DNA from: Rhodanobacter humi
Lineage (GTDB): Bacteria > Pseudomonadota > Gammaproteobacteria > Xanthomonadales > Rhodanobacteraceae
NCBI RefSeq assembly: GCF_041107455.1
Contig: NZ_JBGBPY010000001.1
Coordinates: 3,100,001 to 3,164,000, forward strand
DNA length: 64,000 nucleotides
Direction: 5' to 3'
Every line of letters starts with the position of its first letter. The first letter of the stretch is position 1. A model generated the notes under the pieces. That model saw only the letters and a program-made list of their open reading frames with translations, ran no database searches and was not told the DNA's origin. A program made the translations under genes and the position numbers. Positions 55,990 to 64,000 of the stretch are shown here, piece after piece.

Positions 55990-58209
55990 TCAGCGCGATG
56001 CTGCAGCGGTGCCTGCGCTGGCTGCCGCCAGCTGTTTCCGGAAGGCGGCATTGGGCGGATAGGCCGCGCCTGCGTGCGGCAGGGCGGCCAGCAACTGCGC
56101 ATCGCGATAGCCGCTGTTCCACAGTTGCCGGGTCAGGGCCTGCGCTTCGGCGCGGTTGCCCAGCGCGAGCAGCGCCTGCACCCGCAGGGACTGCAGGCGC
56201 GGATCGCCGCGCCCGCCGGGCTGGTCCCGCGCCCGGTCCGCCACCTCGCGGCGCAGCTGCATGGCCGCACCCGGATCGGCCGTGAGCCTGGCCAGCAGCA
56301 ACTGGGCGTCCAGCGTGGCCAGCAGGGTCGTGCGATTGTGCGGCTGCCGGGCGAGCAGGGGGGCGAGCCCATCGAGTGCTGTCCTGGCCTGTGCACGGGC
56401 CGCGGCGAGCTGTCCGCCGGCCAGGGATTGCGCCGCCTGCTCCGCCTGCGCTTCGGCGAGCTCGCGTTGCAGCTCGGCATCGGTGGAATCCTGCCGGGCC
56501 AGCCTGGCCAGGATCGACAACGCGCGTGTGTTCAGCGTCGTGGCGGCGGCAGGATCGCCGTTGAGGCGTCGCAGCCGCGCCAGCTGCGTGGCGTAGCGCG
56601 CCAGGTCTTCCTGGATGCCGCCGTTGCGGGGATCGACGCGTGCCAGTTCGGTCGCCAGGTCGACCGCCTGCTGCAGGTCGCGCATGCCGGCTGCATCGTT
56701 GCCGGTCATGGCCAGCGTGCGTCCGAGGATCGCGCGCACGATCAGCATGTTCTCGTGCTGGCTGTTGTTGCGTGGATCGCCCGCCGCCAGCCGCGACTCG
56801 ATCGCGTCGTCGGCGCCGTACTGGGCGACGGCCGTGGCGAGGTCGCCATGCAGCAGCGCGAGCTTGCCGAGGTTGTTGTGCGCGCTGCCGAGCTGCACGG
56901 CCCACTCGGCGCGGTCGGGTTGCAGCGCCACCAGTTGCTGCGCCAGCGCGAGCATCTGCCGGTACTGGGTCGCGGCCTGATCCAGTTCGCTGCGCGCCTC
57001 CAGCACGTGGCCGATGTTGTTGTCGATGCTGCTGAGCTGGGAGAGCAGGGCCGGGTCCTGGCCAGCCTGCGCGCGGGCGCCCTGCAGGGCGCGCTGGGCG
57101 GCCTCGAAGGCATGCTGCGCATCGTCGAGCCGGCCCTGGTACCAGTAGGTCATGCCGACGTAGGCCAGCGTGCGGGAGTAGGCGACCTGCCGGGCGGCGT
57201 CCCGGGGCGCGGCATGGGCCAGCGCCCCGGCCAGCTTCGCGGCGGCCTGGTACGACTGCAGCGCGGCCGGCAGGTGGCCCTGTTCCTGGCGCACGTTGCC
57301 GATCTTTTCCAGCGCCTTGGCGCGCTGGCCCAGCGCCTGGTCGGTCACGTCGCCGGTCGGCAGGGAAGCGAAGTACGCCATCGCCTTGTCGTCGACGGCT
57401 TCGAGGATGTCGAGGCGCTTCACCTGCGCCAGCTTGTCGTTGAGGTCGCCGAGCATGAAGCCGACCAGGTTTTCCGCCTGCTTCTGCCGGCGCTCGGCGT
57501 CGTTGCGGGCGACCACGGCGGCATGGCGGGCGAACAGCGCGGCGACCGCGAGCATGGTGGTCAGCGCCATCACCACCAGCGCCAGTGTGGTGATCGCCGC
57601 CATGCGCCGGTGCCGCCGCTTCAACTCGCGCTGCTTGAGCCGGTCGTAGTCGAGGTCGAGCAGCCCGGCGATCAGCTTCAGTTTCGCGTTGCCCTTGCCG
57701 TCCCTGCCGGTGCGAGCGTCGGCGGCGACCGGTTCGCGGCGCTGCGCGCCCGATTGGCCGTCGGCGCCCAGCGTGTGGCGCAGCGCCGGCGCGAAACACT
57801 CCCGGGCATCCGGTCCGGCTGCGTCGCCGGCGTTCGGCTCGCCTTCCACGATCAGGCAGAAGATGCGCTCGTCGCGGCCCAGCCGCTTGAACGCCAGCAC
57901 CTCTTCGTTGACCCAGTGCGAGGTGGCCGAGCGCGGCGAGCAGATCACGATCAGGTTCGCCGATTGCGCCAGCGCCTCGCTGACCTTGCGGCCGAGGTCG
58001 GTGGCGCTGGCCAGTTCCTCGCGATCGCGGAAGATCGGCGCGAGGCGTTTCGGAATCACGCCGGCCGCCGTGGTCTTGCCAACCAGCCGCCGCGGGATCG
58101 CGTAGGTTTCCAGCGCCTTGTGCAGCCAGTCCGCCCAGGACTTGTCCTGGTGGCTGTAGCTGATGAAGGCGCGGTACCGGAAATCCGGCATCGCGGAGGC
58201 TGGTGTCAT
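55990..58209 (-). CDS. TIR domain - membrane helix - TPR protein
   Basis: 739 residues. The TIR domain spans about 11-125: YRAFISYSHQDKSWADWLH, IFRDREEL (59-66) and SANLIVICSPRSATSHWVNE. The catalytic Glu of TIR NADases lies four residues after a Trp (W-V-x-x-E as in SARM1); here it is W99-E103. One membrane helix follows a basic stretch (203-226), and residues 235-720 are alpha-helical TPR-like repeats (ALEKIGNVRQEQGHLPAALQ, HNNLGKLALLHGDLATAVAQ). The likely layout is a cytosolic TIR with a periplasmic TPR sensor. It is first in a three-gene operon and a perfect CRP/Clp site lies 138 bases upstream. Confidence 0.88.
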   Translation of the reverse strand: MTPASAMPDFRYRAFISYSHQDKSWADWLHKALETYAIPRRLVGKTTAAGVIPKRLAPIFRDREELASATDLGRKVSEALAQSANLIVICSPRSATSHWVNEEVLAFKRLGRDERIFCLIVEGEPNAGDAAGPDARECFAPALRHTLGADGQSGAQRREPVAADARTGRDGKGNAKLKLIAGLLDLDYDRLKQRELKRRHRRMAAITTLALVVMALTTMLAVAALFARHAAVVARNDAERRQKQAENLVGFMLGDLNDKLAQVKRLDILEAVDDKAMAYFASLPTGDVTDQALGQRAKALEKIGNVRQEQGHLPAALQSYQAAAKLAGALAHAAPRDAARQVAYSRTLAYVGMTYWYQGRLDDAQHAFEAAQRALQGARAQAGQDPALLSQLSSIDNNIGHVLEARSELDQAATQYRQMLALAQQLVALQPDRAEWAVQLGSAHNNLGKLALLHGDLATAVAQYGADDAIESRLAAGDPRNNSQHENMLIVRAILGRTLAMTGNDAAGMRDLQQAVDLATELARVDPRNGGIQEDLARYATQLARLRRLNGDPAAATTLNTRALSILARLARQDSTDAELQRELAEAQAEQAAQSLAGGQLAAARAQARTALDGLAPLLARQPHNRTTLLATLDAQLLLARLTADPGAAMQLRREVADRARDQPGGRGDPRLQSLRVQALLALGNRAEAQALTRQLWNSGYRDAQLLAALPHAGAAYPPNAAFRKQLAAASAGTAAASR

Positions 58210-58346
58210 GGCGCACCGCGCTCCCGCACGAGGTGATGCATTCCCTTGCCGGGAAATTCACAACCGCCGACCGGGAATCGGGCGCCGAACAATCGCGGTG
58301 GTACGGCGTGTCACGACCCTCGCAGCGGGACAATAGCACGCAAAAA

Positions 58347-58362
58347 TGTGATGCACATCACA
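58347..58362 (-). promoter_or_regulatory. CRP/Clp-type binding site upstream of the TIR operon
   Basis: TGTGATGCACATCACA, a perfect TGTGA-N6-TCACA palindrome flanked by AA and TT. It starts right after the stop codon of the penicillin-acylase gene and lies 138 bases before the TIR start codon. In Xanthomonadales the matching regulator is Clp, whose DNA binding is inhibited by c-di-GMP in Xanthomonas. Confidence 0.75.
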
Positions 58363-60783
58363 TTATTTGGTGTCCATGGTCCTCGGCTCGAGCGTCAGCG
58401 TGTGCTGCGCGGGGCCGGGTTGCAGCGGGGTGGGGCGGCCGTGCACCCAGTCCTCGTGGCCGGCGCCGTAGTACGGCGACAGCGGGTGACCGCTCTGGCC
58501 GCCGGGCATTTCCAGCACGCCTTGCGCCTCGTGGCCGGGCGACACGTCCAGGCGCTCGGAGACGCCGAAGCCGGGGCGCGCCACGCGTGGCATGTCGTCA
58601 TCGCCGGGCAGTTCGTCGTCGGGCATGTCGAGGAAGTGCGCCACGAAGCCGGGCAGGGCGCGCGACAGCGGGTGATCGATGCCGGCGTGGTTGATCTCAC
58701 CCCAGCGGCGCGCGGCGAGGCCGCCGGGCTGCTTGCCCAGGGTGTCGGCCACATGGCGCGCGGCGGCCAGCAGCAGCGCATGCCAGTCCGGGTAGGCCGG
58801 GGCCAGCAGGTTCGGCGGCTGGCGCTGCACCAGCATCCACACCGCGGCCTCCGGGTCGCCGAGGCCGGGCCAGGCGAAGTCGGGATACTTCGCCATGACG
58901 CGTGCGGCGAACGGTGCGAGCACGGCGTCGTGCACCGCGTCGCGGAACGCGCGCACCAGCCGGTAGTCCACGCTGTCCGGGTCGGCACGGTTGCGCCAGA
59001 CGGCGGTGAGCTCGCGCAACTGGCGCAGCGCCGGTTCCTGCGTGCCGGCCAGGGTCTGCTGCAGCAACTGCTGCCAGCGGCTGAGGAAGACGGCGCGGTC
59101 GTCGAGCTGGATGTCGAGCAGGTTGCCGGGGGTGAAATCCGCATGCGCGAACAGGTCGTCACGGATCTGTTGCGCACGGGCGCCGAGGTCGTGGCCGCCG
59201 TGGCCGAGCAGGGCCAGCGCGGCGCCGCCCACCACGCGGTTGTTCGCGGTCCACAGCCGGCCGTCGGCGGGGTCGAGCACGCGCGGGTACTGCGCGGGCG
59301 TGGCCCAGCCGGTCCAGCCCGTGCCGGGCTGCGACCAGTCGGAGGGCCGCCGGGCATCGGCGTCGCTGCGCAGCGGGACGCCGTTGCCGGCGATGGTCCA
59401 GCCGATATGGCCGGCGTCGTCGGCCACCAGCATGTTCTGCGGCGGCATGCCGAACGTGGGCGCGAGCTCAAGCGCGGCCGCGGCGCTGGCGGTGCGTTCC
59501 AGCTGCATCAGGCCGAGGTTGTAGCTGCGCGGTTGCTGGGCGATCCAGGCCAGCGCCAGCGGCGTGCCGTCGGCGTCCTTGGCCATGATCGGGCCCCAGC
59601 GCGTGTCCTCCACCTTCAGCGTGTGCGGCGCCCCGCCTTTCACGCGGATGATCTCCTCGTGCGTCTGCAACGCTGCCCAGCCTTCGGGCACCTTGTAGCG
59701 CGAGGGATCGTGCGGATCGCGCAGCACGCGCACCCAGTCCATCCAGTCGCCGTAGCTGTTGGTGAAGCCCCAGGCGATCTGGCCGTTGGAACCCACGATC
59801 ATCGCCGGCGTACCGGGCAGGCTCACCCCGACCACGTCGCGCTTGCCGTGCGGCGCGCCGGGATCGGGGTAGCGCAACCTAGTGCGGAACCAGATGTCCG
59901 GCACGCGCAGCGCCAAGTGCATGTCGTTCGCCAGCATCGCCGCGCCGGTGCCGGTGAGCGTGCCGGCCACCGCGAAGCTGTTGCTGCCGGGGCGGCGCGC
60001 GTCGTGGGTGGGCGCGAGCACGGCGGCGAGGTCGGCGACTGGCCTGGTCGCGGGCAGACTGCGCAGGTCGAACACGCTGGCGTCGGGCGGTACCGGCTCC
60101 GGCGACAGCGGGCCTTCGAGCGGCGCTTCCCAGGTGGGATCGGGTGCGAGCAGGAAATCCACCAGCGGGGCGGGCAGCGTCGCATGCATTTCGGCCACGC
60201 GCAGCTCGCGCGTGTTGCGGCCGTCGTGGTTGAGGTCGAGGTACATCGCGGCGATCACCAGCAACGTGTCCTCGGAGCGCCACGGCTTCGGTTTCGCACC
60301 CAGCAACAGGTAGGTCCACGGCCGCACGCGCAGCGCGGCGAGTCCGGCGTTGACGCCGTCGCGGTAGCGGTCGAGTTCCTGCCGCTGCGTGGGCGGCAGT
60401 TGCGCATAGGCCGCTTCCGCCACCGCGCGCAGGCGATGGCGGCGATGACCGAGGTCGGCAGCCAGCGCCGCCGGACCGACCAGTTCGGCCAGCTCGCCCG
60501 CGGCGGTGCGGCGCGTCAGGTCCATCTCGAAGTAGCGCTCCTGCGCGTGCACGTAGCCCAGCGCGTAGTCGAGGTCGCCGCGGCTCTGGCCCCTGAGCGT
60601 GACCGTGCCCAGCGCGTCGCGCTGGATCTCCACCGGCGCCTGCACGCTGCCGGTGCGGACGCGGCCGTCCAGCTGCGCGCGGCTGCCGGCGAGCAGGTAC
60701 CCGCCGGTGCCGAGCGCGGCCAGCAGCAAGACCGGCACCGCGAGCAGCAGGCCGCGCAGCCAGCGGAAACGGCGCCGGGTCAT
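58363..60783 (-). CDS. Penicillin acylase family (Ntn-hydrolase) enzyme
   Basis: 806 residues. An N-terminal anchor or signal helix (GLLLAVPVLLLAALGTGGYLL), the alpha-chain region with GYVHAQERYFEMDLTRR, a spacer, and the presumed self-processing site before Ser267 in RRPGSNSFAVAG, which would become the N-terminal nucleophile of the beta chain. Members hydrolyse amides, including beta-lactam side chains and acyl-homoserine lactones; the real substrate here is unknown. Its ATG overlaps the stop of the upstream lipoprotein gene. It is the last gene before the TIR operon, same strand, separated by about 150 bases. Confidence 0.9.
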   Translation of the reverse strand: MTRRRFRWLRGLLLAVPVLLLAALGTGGYLLAGSRAQLDGRVRTGSVQAPVEIQRDALGTVTLRGQSRGDLDYALGYVHAQERYFEMDLTRRTAAGELAELVGPAALAADLGHRRHRLRAVAEAAYAQLPPTQRQELDRYRDGVNAGLAALRVRPWTYLLLGAKPKPWRSEDTLLVIAAMYLDLNHDGRNTRELRVAEMHATLPAPLVDFLLAPDPTWEAPLEGPLSPEPVPPDASVFDLRSLPATRPVADLAAVLAPTHDARRPGSNSFAVAGTLTGTGAAMLANDMHLALRVPDIWFRTRLRYPDPGAPHGKRDVVGVSLPGTPAMIVGSNGQIAWGFTNSYGDWMDWVRVLRDPHDPSRYKVPEGWAALQTHEEIIRVKGGAPHTLKVEDTRWGPIMAKDADGTPLALAWIAQQPRSYNLGLMQLERTASAAAALELAPTFGMPPQNMLVADDAGHIGWTIAGNGVPLRSDADARRPSDWSQPGTGWTGWATPAQYPRVLDPADGRLWTANNRVVGGAALALLGHGGHDLGARAQQIRDDLFAHADFTPGNLLDIQLDDRAVFLSRWQQLLQQTLAGTQEPALRQLRELTAVWRNRADPDSVDYRLVRAFRDAVHDAVLAPFAARVMAKYPDFAWPGLGDPEAAVWMLVQRQPPNLLAPAYPDWHALLLAAARHVADTLGKQPGGLAARRWGEINHAGIDHPLSRALPGFVAHFLDMPDDELPGDDDMPRVARPGFGVSERLDVSPGHEAQGVLEMPGGQSGHPLSPYYGAGHEDWVHGRPTPLQPGPAQHTLTLEPRTMDTK

Positions 60784-61592
60784 TGCGGCACGAACACCGC
60801 GAAGATGCCCGCGTAGGGCTTGACCAGGAACGCCGGCGCGCCGGCGTAGCCTTCGCCGTCGACGAAGACCTGCGAGATGCTGCCGTCCAGGTACAGCGCG
60901 TCGCGGCAGCCCAGCTTGTCGCGGAACAGCCGCGCGAAGCCGTGGAAGTTCACCGGCACCTCGCTGACCGCGAACACCACTTCATGCGGCGTCTTCGCGC
61001 AGACGCCGCTGCGCCATTTCAGGCTGCCGGAATCGTCCACGAAACTGGGGTTGAGCTGCCCGTCGATGACCAGCATCGGGCCGGACTGGGTGGCCCAGCG
61101 CACCGGCTTGCCGTCGGCCTTGAATGCGGCGCTGGTGTGCACGGCGGCGTGGCCGTCGGGGTAGATCGCGAACACGCCGTTCGGCAGCAGCGAGAAGTTG
61201 CCGGAGGCGGGGTTGCCGTGCGCCATGTTCAGCGGCACCAGCGTCTTGCCGTTCTCCACGTACAGGCCCAGCGGTGCGGCCTTGCGGTCGTAGATGCCGG
61301 CGTTGGTGGCGAACAGCAGGCGCCGGCCGTGCGCCTCGCCCCATTGCTGCAGGGTCTCGATGTCGCCGTAGGCCTCGCCGCTGGCCGGGTCGCGCCAGTG
61401 CAGGCTGAGCGGGTCGTGTTTCAGGTCGAGCGTCACCACGCGGTAGGTCTGGCCGTCGAAGCTCAGCTCGCGGCTGTGCGGCGCGCGCGCCGAGGCGCCG
61501 CAGCCGGCCGCGCCCGCGAGCAGCGCCAGCAGCGGCAGCCAGCGCCAGCGGCGAGTGCAAGGCTCGGAGGATGGGCGAAGCATCATGCGCAT
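60780..61592 (-). CDS. DUF2233 / phosphodiester glycosidase family lipoprotein (YigE-like)
   Basis: 270 residues from ATG 61592; 61586 and 61583 are also possible. The signal peptide ends at a lipobox (LLAGAAGC), so it should be a lipoprotein. The body matches the YigE/NAGPA-like pattern: LLFATNAGIYDRKAAPLGLY, NFSLLPNGVFAIYPD, ATQSGPMLVIDGQLN and CRDALYLDGSISQVFV. NAGPA proteins cleave phosphodiester-linked GlcNAc, but the bacterial substrate is unknown. It overlaps the penicillin-acylase gene by four bases. Confidence 0.82.
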   Translation of the reverse strand: MRMMLRPSSEPCTRRWRWLPLLALLAGAAGCGASARAPHSRELSFDGQTYRVVTLDLKHDPLSLHWRDPASGEAYGDIETLQQWGEAHGRRLLFATNAGIYDRKAAPLGLYVENGKTLVPLNMAHGNPASGNFSLLPNGVFAIYPDGHAAVHTSAAFKADGKPVRWATQSGPMLVIDGQLNPSFVDDSGSLKWRSGVCAKTPHEVVFAVSEVPVNFHGFARLFRDKLGCRDALYLDGSISQVFVDGEGYAGAPAFLVKPYAGIFAVFVPQ

Positions 61593-61689
61593 TCGCCGAT
61601 GGTCGCCGCCCGGTGCGGGTCGATGCAAGTCCGCGCCAAGGGGCGTGGCCGGCGCCGCTACAATCGACGCTTTCCGCGGTCGTTTCGCC

Positions 61690-62178
61690 ATGCCTTACAC
61701 CCCCATTGTCGCCACGCTCGGCTACGTGCTTTCGCCCGACCGCACGCAGGTGCTGATGATCCACCGCAACGCGCGGCCGGACGACCAGCACCTGGGCAAG
61801 TACAACGGCCTCGGCGGCAAGATGGAGCCGGGCGAGGACATCGCCGCCTGCATGCGCCGCGAGATCCGCGAGGAGGCCGGCATCGAGTGCCTGTCGATGC
61901 AACTGCGCGGCACGTTGAACTGGCCCGGCTTCGGCAAGCAGGGCGAGGACTGGCTGGGCTTCATCTTCCTGATCGACCGCTACGAAGGCACGCCGCTCGA
62001 ACGCAACCCCGAAGGCACGCTGGAATGGGTGGCGCGCGACCGGTTGATGGAGCTGCCGATGTGGGAAGGCGACCGCCACTTCCTGCCGCTGGTGTTCGAT
62101 GCCGATCCGCGCCCGTTCCACGGCGTGATGCCGTACCGGGACGGGCGCATGCAGTCGTGGTCGTACACGCGGCTGTGA
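61690..62178 (+). CDS. NUDIX hydrolase (8-oxo-dGTP diphosphatase-like)
   Basis: 162 residues from ATG 61690. The complete Nudix box GGKMEPGEDIAACMRREIRE-EAG (about residues 43-65) fits GX5EX7REUXEEXGU. The rest (VATLGYVLSPDRTQVLMIHR, LGKYNGLGGK, DWLGFIFLIDRYEGTPL) resembles MutT/YtkD-like nucleotide-pool cleaners that hydrolyse oxidised dNTPs. Divergent from the lipoprotein gene, with about 100 bases between them. Confidence 0.92.
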   Translation: MPYTPIVATLGYVLSPDRTQVLMIHRNARPDDQHLGKYNGLGGKMEPGEDIAACMRREIREEAGIECLSMQLRGTLNWPGFGKQGEDWLGFIFLIDRYEGTPLERNPEGTLEWVARDRLMELPMWEGDRHFLPLVFDADPRPFHGVMPYRDGRMQSWSYTRL

Positions 62179-62230
62179 GTGTCTTGCTGCTCTTCCCGCA
62201 GACCGGGACGGAGGGGAGAAAAGCGTGGCG

Positions 62231-63007
62231 TCAGGGCACGTCGGCGATCCAGGCGTACGTGCCGAACTTGTCCTCCACGAGAGCCTGCGCCTGCGCCAGT
62301 TCGTCGTCGCGCAGGTGGTCGTCGGCGAGGCCGTGCAGCCGTCGGAACGTGGCCAGCATGCGCTCCACCACGGCGGCGCGCGGCAGGCCGGTCTGGCTGC
62401 GCAGCGGGTCCACGCGCTTGGCGGCGCTGGCGGTGCCCTTGTCGGAGAGCTTCTCGCGGCCGATGCGCAGCACATCCAGCATCTTCGCCGCGTCGATGTC
62501 GTAGGCCATGGTGACGTGGTGCAGCAGCGCGCCGCCGCGGCGGGTCTGCGCGGCGCCGCCGATCTTGCCCGCGGCGGAGGCGAGGTCGTTGAGCGGCTGG
62601 TACCAGGCCTCGATGCCAAGCTCGCGCAGCGCTTCGAGCACCCACGAGTCCATCAGCGCATAGGATTCCTGGAAGCTCAGGCCCTCGACCATCGACAGCG
62701 GCGCGTAGATCGAATAGGTGATGGTGTTGCCCGGCTCGATGAACATCGCGCCGCCGCCGGAGATGCGCCGCACCACCTCGATGCCGTGGCGTTGCGCGGC
62801 GTCGCCGTCCACCTCGTTGCGCAGCGACTGGAAGCGGCCGATCACCACCGCGGGGGACGCCCATTCCCACAGGCGCAGCGTGGGCTGGCGACGGCCCGCG
62901 CCGACCGCGTCAAGCAAAGCCTCGTCCAGCGCCATGTGCAGCAGCGGCGACTGCGGTGCCGCGTGGATCAGCTGCCAGTCGTGGTCGCGCCAGTCGCTGC
63001 GGCTCAT
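62231..63007 (-). CDS. lplA: Lipoate-protein ligase A, catalytic domain
   Basis: 258 residues. RRISGGGAMFIEPGNTITYS is the lipoate-binding loop, LNDLASAAGKIGGAAQTRRG carries the catalytic-Lys region, and HHVTMAYDID completes the family pattern. It activates lipoate with ATP and attaches it to E2 and H proteins. It is shorter than E. coli LplA (about 338) because the C-terminal accessory domain is encoded separately by the gene just upstream, which overlaps it by four bases. Confidence 0.88.
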   Translation of the reverse strand: MSRSDWRDHDWQLIHAAPQSPLLHMALDEALLDAVGAGRRQPTLRLWEWASPAVVIGRFQSLRNEVDGDAAQRHGIEVVRRISGGGAMFIEPGNTITYSIYAPLSMVEGLSFQESYALMDSWVLEALRELGIEAWYQPLNDLASAAGKIGGAAQTRRGGALLHHVTMAYDIDAAKMLDVLRIGREKLSDKGTASAAKRVDPLRSQTGLPRAAVVERMLATFRRLHGLADDHLRDDELAQAQALVEDKFGTYAWIADVP

Positions 63008-63324
63008 GCGGGCGCTCCTTCGTGCAGGGCGCGGCGCAGCGCGACGACGATGGCTGCGCTGGAGATGCCGTACATCGTGGTGCCCGCGGGCAGGGCGGCG
63101 TCGATGGCGGTGCCCAGCGTGGCGTCGTCAATGGCTATGGGCTGGCCTTCGAGTGCGGCATTGATCGCCGGCAGCGCCGCGTCGGGTTCGAGGAAGAAGT
63201 CTCCGCTCAGCCGCACGCCGGCGAAGCGGCCGTCGTGCAGAGTGAGGTCGACCACCACCAGCTTGCCGCCGGGCATCTTGTATTCGCCGTGCATCGCTTG
63301 CGCGCATCCGTGGCGTCCGGCCAT
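63004..63324 (-). CDS. lplB: Lipoate-protein ligase accessory subunit (LplB / C-terminal domain type)
   Basis: 106 residues. GEYKMPGGKLVVVDLTLHDG, RLSGDFFLEPD and AINAALEGQPI match the C-terminal domain of LplA, which in Thermoplasma is a separate LplB protein required for lipoate activation. The stop overlaps the lplA start (ATGA), which couples the two. The family call is by pattern, not by search. Confidence 0.75.
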   Translation of the reverse strand: MAGRHGCAQAMHGEYKMPGGKLVVVDLTLHDGRFAGVRLSGDFFLEPDAALPAINAALEGQPIAIDDATLGTAIDAALPAGTTMYGISSAAIVVALRRALHEGAPA

Positions 63325-63391
63325 GCCGGAACGGAAGCGACGAGTCTAGCGCGACGGCGCGGGAGCGGCCCTGCGGCGCAGGCGCACGGGC

Positions 63392-63826
63392 TTACCAGCC
63401 GCGGCCGTGGAAGTGGCCCTGGCCCACGCCGATCGAGAAGTTGACGGAACCGCTGGGGTGGTCGCAGTCGCCGAGCTGCTTGCTGACGCTGACCGTGCCG
63501 GTCTGGTAGTTGCCGCTGGCGTGGTTGCCGGCGACGACGCCCATGCCCACGCTGCCGTGCACCTGAGGCTGGTTGTAGGTGGAGTCGTCGCAGCGTTGCA
63601 GGCTGGCGCTGCGCTCGTCCGCATGGCTGGTGCTGCCGCTGGTGTCGCCGTAGTACATGCCGGGCGTGCTGCTGGCGGGCTTGGCCGTGCTGGCGCTGCG
63701 GGCGGGCAGGTCGGTCGGCGGCATGTCGCTCTGCGGCGGCAGCTTGAGGTTGAGCGGCTGGCTGGCGCTTTGCGCCCAGGCGGGCGCGGCGAGCAGGCAG
63801 GCAACGATGAGGACGAGCGGCTTCAT
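63392..63826 (-). CDS. Small secreted protein of unknown function
   Basis: 144 residues. A clear signal peptide (MKPLVLIVACLLAAPAWAQS) is followed by a Pro/Ser-rich linker and a Gly/His-rich domain (QVHGSVGMGVVAGNHASGNY, SVNFSIGVGQGHFHGRGW) that looks beta-stranded, with two Cys (RCDDST, GDCDHPSG). No family was recognised. Start ATG 63826. Confidence 0.7.
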   Translation of the reverse strand: MKPLVLIVACLLAAPAWAQSASQPLNLKLPPQSDMPPTDLPARSASTAKPASSTPGMYYGDTSGSTSHADERSASLQRCDDSTYNQPQVHGSVGMGVVAGNHASGNYQTGTVSVSKQLGDCDHPSGSVNFSIGVGQGHFHGRGW

Positions 63827-63913
63827 GGACTTGCTCCGGGGAATGCCGTCTTCAACGCATGAGTGGCGACGGCGTGTACCGACGTTTGACGGCTCCGGCG
63901 GCGCGAGGTTCCC

Positions 63914-63990
63914 CGTAGCCCTTGTGGGTCGGGATTCATCCCGACATCAGCTGGCCGTGACATCCATGTCGGGATGAACCCCGGCCTACG
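63914..63990. repeat. Inverted repeat GTCGGGATTCATCCCGAC family
   Basis: CGTAG...GGGTCGGGATTCATCCCGAC and the opposed ATGTCGGGATGAACCCCGGC CTACG. Each arm has its own small hairpin (TCGGGAT/ATCCCGA) and the arms pair with each other. This is a third repeat family, near the right edge of the window. Confidence 0.75.
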
Positions 63991-64000
63991 CCGTCGTCTC

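Noticed and set aside
53762-58339. A single 1525-residue minus-strand reading frame covering the whole TIR operon
   Set aside because: It is the SLOG gene frame running open through the other two genes; high GC removes stops. The three separate frames carry the recognisable domains and normal start/stop overlaps.

Overview
The window is about 64 kb of GC-rich chromosomal DNA from a gammaproteobacterium of the Xanthomonadales (Lysobacterales). Rhodanobacteraceae (Rhodanobacter or Dyella type) fits best. The basis is gene order and repeat families: miaB-phoH-ybeY-corC, petABC-sspA-sspB, purE-purK, rpsB-tsf / map-glnD / dapD-arsC-like-dapE, and many copies of two short palindromic repeats starting TAGGAGC. 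Assignment below family level is an inference. No tRNA, rRNA or CRISPR array was recognised.

Layout. (1) 1-8450, minus strand: a type IV pilus and surface-sugar block. Two tandem major-pilin genes each have their own sigma-54 promoter and terminator. They are followed by a TfpX/TfpZ-type pilin accessory gene, two large TMTC-like membrane proteins (probable GT-C glycosyltransferases), a methyltransferase and the start of a flippase. (2) 8.8-23.1 kb: an S9 peptidase, a REP-rich stretch with a frameshifted REP-associated transposase (RAYT), corA, a frameshifted O-acyltransferase lying between direct repeats, a DUF4105 protein, then corC, ybeY, phoH, miaB, a lytic transglycosylase and a DegS-like protease. 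(3) 23.3-36.3 kb: housekeeping genes, namely the cytochrome bc1 complex, sspAB, nadC, purEK, tsf, rpsB and map. (4) 36.5-48 kb: glnD, a c-di-GMP pair (propeller-GGDEF plus a degenerate HD-GYP), a PepSY protein behind a Fur-like box, then dapD, an ArsC-like gene, a VIT-family transporter and dapE. (5) 48-53.7 kb: a beta-CASP nuclease, a peroxiredoxin, and a patatin / small membrane protein / DUF2231 / FolE-like / ECF sigma run. (6) 53.8-58.4 kb: a three-gene minus-strand operon encoding a TIR-membrane-TPR protein, a small unknown protein and a SLOG-plus-transmembrane (SLATT/DUF4231-like) protein, with a perfect CRP/Clp-type site upstream. This is the best candidate here for an undescribed signalling or immunity system. 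(7) 58.4-64 kb: a penicillin-acylase-family enzyme, a YigE-like lipoprotein, a NUDIX hydrolase, a split lipoate ligase (LplA plus LplB-like) and a small secreted protein.

The most pervasive structural signal is the repeats. At least nine genes end in a TAG that is itself the first bases of a TAGGAGC repeat. One palindrome supplies the stop codons of two convergent genes. Two palindromes sit in frame inside a TMTC-like gene, and one REP forms the N-terminus of YbeY. Three genes (RAYT, acyltransferase, DUF1631) carry a single-base frameshift in GC-rich runs; at least some of these may be sequencing errors.
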